From NCBI GenBank assembly GCA_000711775.1, contig ARYC01000602.1:1-64000 (forward strand): a DNA stretch of 64,000 nt, written 5' to 3'. The translations under genes and the position numbers were made by a program. The notes under the pieces were generated by a model. That model saw nothing but the letters and a program-made list of their open reading frames with translations, was not told where the DNA came from and searched no databases. Position 1 is the first letter of the stretch; each line of letters starts with the position of its first letter. Origin of the DNA: Oxytricha trifallax. Lineage: Eukaryota; Ciliophora; Spirotrichea; Sporadotrichida; Oxytrichidae. Below are positions 58,230 through 64,000 of the stretch, piece by piece.

Positions 58230-60410
58230 GTCTTACGGATGTATATAAATTCCTACTTTTAAAATATTGGGCTGTGCTTTTATATTCTCTAGAAATGAAT
58301 TTGATCCCATTCTCAATACAGTCCTTGAAAATCAAATTATAATTAAATGTGGAGACAAATTGTTAGACTAATACTTTCATTTTATAAATTATAAGTGTAT
58401 TCGTAAATCAGTTGATTAAGATCTTTGATCAAGATATGGAATATTGTGATGCCGTCAGATTTAACATGACTTCTCGTCTGGCAATTTATCATTTCCTACC
58501 CAAGCTTGCTGCTAAGGCACATAAATCATCTATTTCACTTTTATGTGATCATTAGCAATAACTCAATGTTAAATTGATATCCAAAGTGCAAAAAATAAAT
58601 AGTGGATGAGGTTACCCAACTTAAGAAGAAGTCGCATTGAATTTCATATATATTTAAATTATATGTAATATGTCATAGATAAACTTAAGAACATTTATAA
58701 ATAATTAAAAATGCATAAAATTATCATTATAATAAATCTTATAATAAGACAAGTTTTCTTATACTTATGATAATACATTTGAATTATGATAATTTTATTT
58801 AAAAATTTAATTAATTTGAACACCAAGATTCTTCAATATTATGAGAAGTGACTTCTTGAAAGACTGATTTCCGCCTAAGGTTTAGTTTTAGATGATACCG
58901 AATTCCATATATAATTTTTAATGCTCTCTTATTTAAATTTATAGCTGCACTCTCCACTATTAAGACTAAGTTCTAGGAAGTTAATGAAAAACTATCAGAA
59001 TTCAAGGAGAACAGTTTATAAATAAACGAGAAGATAGAATAATTTAGAATAGTTGGCTCAAGAGGTTCAGTACTCTATTTCTGAATCGTCTTTTGATCCT
59101 CTTCAATTGAATGAATAAATCCTCCTTCCAACAATTCTTGGATTGTTCGATTGGTCTATTAATAATTTACCTAAGGCACAACTCATTAATGTGAGCATAT
59201 AATTATCACACTCTTGCTTGTCAACTAGGTAAATAATAAAAAATTCAATTTTCCCTATAATAATATATCATGATTTAGATAGGATTATGGCTTCTCTTAA
59301 GATTTTTGTATAAAAATAATATAAGGTAATAAATGTTTAAAGGTGTACAGATATATCAAAAGTGGTCTTTTCAAAAGAAAAAGAAGTCACATTAAAACTT
59401 AAGATGTCCCTGAAGATCATGAACAAGTAAGGAATTGCTAAACGCTGATGTGAATATCTTCCTAAAATCTGGAGCAAGTATTGACGATAAAATAACCATT
59501 AAACTGGATGGATTAGGAAACCTGCCTCAATATTAAGACTTTCTTCAAACATAAATTTGCTAATTTCATTGAATTAAAATAACAATAAAGTTTAACTTTT
59601 TTTTAAAATAAAGAGAATATTTTATATTGTTTATAAGCCAACGAGAACAAATTTACTAAAACCAAAACCAAATTTAAGCATTAGTAATTATTAGAATTTT
59701 ATATTAAACTTGATATTGACAAAGTCAAATCATATTGTACAACATGAGATAAGCTATTGAGAGTATATTATTTATATTTCAATATACTTTAAATGGAGAT
59801 GTTTTATGAAGATCAATAAAATTTATATAAATTTTATTGGATTTTATTCTTCTTCAAATAATTACTAGATAGAGTCCAAAGAAACAAATAATCCTCGAGA
59901 AAGTGGATTGATTAGAACGAACTAGACAACGCTCCCATTCCGGATAATGAAGAGAAAATTAGCGCCGACCAAAACATTGATTAAATTCAGAGATATTTAT
60001 TATGAAAGCCATTTTTTATTTTATTAATACATTTATCATATTATAAAGCTTTGCTTGATCAGATCACTCACTGAAAACAGAACTGTCCTCGCCAGAAAAA
60101 ATTTCATAATATTATATTCATTAATATTACTTTAATTAATATCAATCACATATAATATACGTAAAATTATCATAAATTTTTAAGAAGAGTATTGGGAGAA
60201 AAATACTTAATACCCGTAACATATGATTGCTGAGAAGCCAGGGTTGAATCATGTTTTAAACGAACTAATTCTGTATATGCTATCTGCTGGTTCTAATCCT
60301 ACTAACATCATCAATGATATCCCTAATAATAATCAATTTCCTAGTGATCAAGTTTCATGGGAGTGGAAATGACATACCTGCACTTGAAATGAATTATCTC
60401 TTTATATTTA
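58230..60410 (+). CDS. Dynein heavy chain, AAA5-AAA6 region, germline segments or pseudogene
   Basis: Blocks in the order of dynein heavy chains: NEFDPILNTVLENQIIIKCG and GDKLLDQ (58290-58365; family LDPVLxxxxxKxGxxxxIxLGD), FNMTSRLA and HFLPKLAAKA (58460-58520; family FRLYxTTxLxNPHYxPE), EVALNF (58630), ALSTIKTKFQEVNEKLSEFK and INEKIEQFRIVGSRGSVLYF (58950-59090; family ARxxYRPxAxRGSxLYF), LFDWSINNLPKAQL (59140), VNIFLKSGAS (59440), LCLIRSLTENRTVLARKNFI (60050-60110; family LLLIRSxxPDRTxxxARKFI), LILYMLSAGSNPTNIINDI (60270; family LSxGSDPTxxI). Dyneins are microtubule motors. Several blocks are in different frames and separated by AT-rich DNA. The motor P-loops upstream and the C-terminal cap are absent, so this is a fragment. 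Confidence 0.85.
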
Positions 60411-60867
60411 AATATTTGTATAGAGACTAATTTAAAATTATTTAATAAAATAAATTTTTAAAATAATAAAGAATGACAACACTGGATTCATGTCAGAAAA
60501 ATATGTTGTCTTGAATAGCTTAAGAGTTTCAAGATGGTCTCTCAGGAAAATTCAGCTCTATGATTAACTTTGATTTATAGAAAAGATTGAAATACAAAAA
60601 TAATTCAATTTAATGAGACTCGAATATTTAATTTATTATTAAATTTGAGCCCTAAAAATTGGAATTCACTAATTTTCACAAGTTGCTTATTGCATTCAAT
60701 TGTTCAGAGTGTAAAAATTTTGGACCTCTCGGTTTCTATATTCAATAAGAATTAAAAAAACCTAAATCTCGAAGCCTCCTTCATGTATATTAACAAACAT
60801 TTGACTTAACATAAGTTTTTTCATTATTTATACAAATCTTTTGATTGAATAATAGTTAAAGACTCAA
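60411..60867. other. Spacer between dynein region and TBE copy D
   Basis: AT-rich with no coding block recognised. Confidence 0.4.
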
Positions 60868-60940
60868 TAAAACCCCAAACCCCTTAATAACGTTTAGATC
60901 TGCTTTTATTTGAATGGAAAATTAGGGTCTTATTGAGTTA
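60868..60940. repeat. Terminal repeat of TBE copy D
   Basis: The first 20 bases after AAT equal the right end of copy C read inward (AAAACCCCAAACCCCTTAAT); the next ~50 bases keep scattered matches (GTTTA, TGCTTT, ATTTG, AATTAGGG). Confidence 0.8.
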
Positions 60941-60999
60941 GTATAATAAAAGTAGGTTTTATGTGAATATTATGTACATTAAATAAAATTTGGCTATTT

Positions 61000-63440
61000 A
61001 GAAGAAAAAGAAATTGTATGTTTATCTTTGTTGTATCACTTGAATCTTGCTCACTATAATGATTCAGACATGTTATTTATAAAGATTGTCTAGGATAGGA
61101 AAGAGTTCTTTAGATTTTCGTTACTACCAATTATATTTTGACTTCACAGAAACTTTTAACTATATATATTTCTTGACCAACTTTATAAGTGTTTATCATT
61201 CTTAATACTAAAATTAGACATGATTTCAATTTCACTTTCTAATATAAAAGTAGCATCTACCTATTCATCTCATTAAAACTGAGCAATTCGTTCACTTATC
61301 TCTGATGAAAAGTAACCTGGTGTTCCAAAAGGCTTTGCAAATTTTTCAAACTCATATCCTAAAGCACTATAGAAAATAATAACAAAAAAAACCACAACTT
61401 CTAATGGGCAGAGATTCAGCATTCAAATATAATATCGTAGGAATACATACATTTGATAATTTAAATTAAATAAAAAATAAGTTAAATTATTGGCAGTTAA
61501 AGTTGTCCAATTTGAACGAACTTGGGATCATTCGATAGAGAATTCAAAATTAGCTGGAATTTTTTATTGGTGGGACTATTTTATCTCATCGAGGAAGCGA
61601 GATAATTTCACTATAATTAAACGTCTCTAAATTCATTAAATTATACACTCACATTATAGTGAAATTATCTCGCTTCCTCGATGAGATAAAATAGTCCCAC
61701 CAATAAAAAATTCCAGCTAATTTTGAATTCTCTATCGAATGAGCCCAAGTTCGTTCAAATTGGACAACTTTAACTGCCAATAATTTAATTCATTTATTTA
61801 TTCAATTTAAATTAATTTCCAAATTTCAAATTTATTCCACAATACTGTAAGAATTGTGGATTTTTAAATTCTTAAAATACAGATGAATATAAATAAATGC
61901 TGATGATAACATTTTTATAATTATTAATTTGAAATTTGTTTGATTATTTTTATTAATTTATACACTTTGGGACCAAGTAGAAAAAGTTATTTATTATAAC
62001 TATACATGGTCCCACTATTTATATTTGTATATTAAATTAAAATTTAAAAATAAATTTATTCAGGATGTGTTATATTAATGAAATTAATTTTCTATATCTA
62101 TAAAATATGATTTATTCATTATTTTTATTTATTTTATAAATCACAATGTTAAAATATGACTAGTTTTTAAATCTTAATACTTTTAATAGAAGTTTATTAA
62201 TAAATTACTCATTTCTAAAAACTGACATAAATAAAATTTTATAATTGTAAAAAAAATCATTTAATTTTAATCTAAATTATTTAAGTATTTTTCTATTTAC
62301 TTATAATTAAAAATCCATTTAGTGCGATTATGATAAAGTTATAATAATAAATAACTCTTTCTTATTGTTACGAAAACATATTTTAAAATTAAATAAATAA
62401 AAAAACTTTCTAATTTAATATTTTTAATTTATTCAAGAAGGTAACTTATATATTTCTTTATTACTAAAAGTTTTCCATATTTCGAATTTATTTTCTAATT
62501 TGACTTATTATATTTTTATGTTTCAAATCCCTTTGAACATTTTCAAGTTCATGTAACTTTTAGACAATCTTATTCATGTCAAAAGTAAATCATTCAAGAA
62601 ATTCGGGAAAAAATTTGATTATAGTAAGTCTTTAAGAATCATTTAATATTTCTTTAGCCTTAATGCGAATGAATTAAACCTACAATAGCCCCGTCTAACA
62701 AAAGCATGCGATAGTAATCTATTTTAAGCCTCTCTAATAACTATATATTTTTTAGCATACTCCTTCTGATAATTTCCATTTTTAATAAGATAGGGTATAT
62801 CATGCATGCATATTTATCTTCTAATATAAGTTTTGCCTTACATGTCACTTTAAAATTCATACTTTTCTATACAAATGCTAAGATCAAAGACCAATTAATT
62901 CTCAAATATGCATATCTCTCTTCGAAATGCTAAAGCATTTTGGTAGAAGATTAATTCATTGACCCATTTCGATTCTACCTCTTTTATGCTTATCATACTA
63001 CTCTAAGATTCAAAAGTGTTAGACTTTTTCTTGGCGGGTATAATCTTTTAATTTTCTCTTAAATGATGTTTTTGCATATGTCTTTAAATTTTAGCTGAAT
63101 GAGTGAGTGCAAGATTTCATGCAAGTTGCCATCCACCTTATCCTCCTTGATATTAATCTTCGATTTACTATAATGTATTTATTTAATATGCATATTCAAG
63201 CTTTACAATTTCAAAAGAAATATTAACAATCATTTCTTTCAAAGTTTTTTAAATATCTAAATTTTGCTTTCCTTTTAAATGCTCAACATATTCAATCTTT
63301 GTTTAAAGGTCTGTTTCTGCTTACTCTTTTTAATTTTATATTTCAATGAAAATGATAAATGCTTCAAACTCTAGTTGTTTAAGCTGGCTCCCTACTAATT
63401 ATATATATTCTTACAATTTAGTTTAGTCAAACCTTAGCAA
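61000..63440 (-). pseudogene. TBE 57-kDa protein, copy D, diverged and interrupted
   Basis: Minus-strand matches to copy C in gene order: EDKVDGNLHEI (about 63160, against HDKIDGKYDCF), KYACMIYPILLK and NYQKEYAKKYIVIREAQ (62810-62730, against QYAYEVYPF and YQMEFTNEYQVLTQAK), then beyond MITE copy 5 MLNLCPLEVVVFF (61425), FAKPFGTPGYFSSEISERI (61340, against MGTPGYYRERE) and DEQVDATF. Many stops and shifts; the catalytic loop region is not found. The position next to the terminal repeat is as in other TBEs. Confidence 0.62.
61435..61842. mobile_element. Palindromic MITE, copy 5
   Basis: Ends TCGTAGGAATACATACATTTGA and TTTCAAATTTATTCCACAA, with TA flanks. Arms are near-perfect, for example 'tgggactattttatctcatcgaggaagcgagataatttcactataat' and its complement, although the same positions differ from copy 3. 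It is inserted in the 57-kDa remnant of TBE copy D. Confidence 0.93.
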
Positions 63441-63858
63441 TTATTATCAAGTTGCATGAGCGACTGTTATGCGATTTAAGTTAGACACCATGTTTAAACT
63501 CAAATAAAATTTATATTGTAGTAACATTTATATACTTGCTTGTTACTATAATCTTTTTACAAAAAGTTTTAAATTTTTAATTTTGGTTCCAAAATTGAAA
63601 AAACTCATGTTTAAACTAATTAAATCTTAAACGATTTTTGGTACTATTAAATTGCTTCTAATTAAATTCAATCAAATTTAGTGCTAATTTAATAGAATTA
63701 AATTGATAAAAATGGAGATCCATCTCTGATATTTGTTTAAGCTTATGTTAGCTTTCTCTACATAGCTTTCGGATTGATCTCATATAAGATGGCCATATTT
63801 AATACTAATAAGTAGGCTCAAGAATTCTATATATTAAAATTTGAAAATTATTTTAAAA

Positions 63859-64000
63859 ATGAACAAAGGGGTAGAAGTTTAAGAAATGACATCAATATTC
63901 AGGAGTGAAGAATATTTATATCGATACCTCATTTAACATACTTTAGGTTACATATACTTGAAATGCTTGTTCTATAATGAGATTTTTTCATTCAAAGATT
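63859..64000 (+). pseudogene. TBE 22-kDa protein, copy D, start only (runs off window)
   Basis: ATG 63859 opens MNKGVEVQEMTSIFRSEEYL and YRYLIQHTLGYIYLKCLFYN, matching MNDAMKRVQAQDL-x-FRSKEDLHRYLVQQG of copy A at the same spacing. It is open to the window edge with TAA as Gln. Whether it is intact cannot be seen. Confidence 0.7.

Larger units (their letters stand above)
60868..64000. mobile_element. TBE-like transposon, copy D, strongly diverged (right part outside window)
   Basis: The left end 'taaaaccccaaaccccttaat…gttta…tgctttt.tttg' matches the terminal repeat of copies A and C, preceded by AAT. Inside, kinase-like and linker remnants of a 57-kDa gene lie on the minus strand and the start of a 22-kDa gene on the plus strand, the TBE order. 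It carries MITE copy 5. Divergence is so large that it may represent another TBE subfamily rather than a decayed copy of the A/C type. Confidence 0.78.

Overview
The window is very AT-rich nuclear DNA from a ciliate, and almost certainly germline (micronuclear) DNA of an Oxytricha/Stylonychia-type spirotrich. Conserved proteins read through only if TAA and TAG mean glutamine and TGA is the only stop: the FQWD motif of a lipase-maturation-factor gene uses TAA for Q, and TAG in one transposon copy aligns with CAG in another. Genes are broken into short coding blocks separated by AT-rich non-coding stretches (IES-like), as expected before somatic rearrangement. The other diagnostic is telomere-bearing elements (TBE): 4.1-kb transposons with telomere-like ends (C4A4 variants) carrying a Tc1/mariner-type 42-kDa transposase, a 22-kDa protein and a 57-kDa zinc-finger/kinase protein.

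Layout. 1-104 is the 3' tail of a short interspersed retroposon cut into TBE copy A (105-4204), which itself lies inside the 57-kDa gene of TBE copy B (4205-7506). 7.5-11 kb holds scattered coding blocks (including a Trm11-like tRNA methyltransferase block) and a foldback element. 11.15-17.41 kb is a crooked-neck (CRNKL1/Clf1) splicing-factor gene on the minus strand, interrupted by a 3.4-kb foldback element whose ~216-bp inverted ends are GC-rich 20-bp tandem repeats and which is bounded by a perfect 8-bp duplication. 18.2-24.4 kb has a frameshifted MT-A70 methyltransferase-like gene, a second Tc1/mariner-type transposase, an intact 276-residue gene that resembles the TBE 22-kDa protein, and a coiled-coil gene with a similar motif. 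25.6-33.1 kb carries pieces of a PAS/histidine-kinase gene (minus), 33.6-35.7 kb a lipase-maturation-factor gene (plus), and 36.6-45.4 kb a coiled-coil gene (minus) split by TBE copy C (39093-43210, AAT duplication). Then follow a Q/N-rich coiled-coil gene, a PP2C phosphatase gene with altered metal ligands, further coiled-coil gene blocks interrupted by a full-length tRNA-derived retroposon (52903-53577), a dynein heavy-chain region (58.2-60.4 kb), and a fourth, strongly diverged TBE (copy D, from 60868 past the right edge).

Five copies of a ~370-415-bp palindromic MITE with TTGTAGGAATACA ends and TA flanks are scattered through the right two thirds. The general picture is a transposon-rich germline locus where somatic genes survive as segments, most transposon genes are decayed, and several insertions sit where they must be removed precisely for the host gene to be expressed. 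All family assignments are from motif reading by eye; no search was run.
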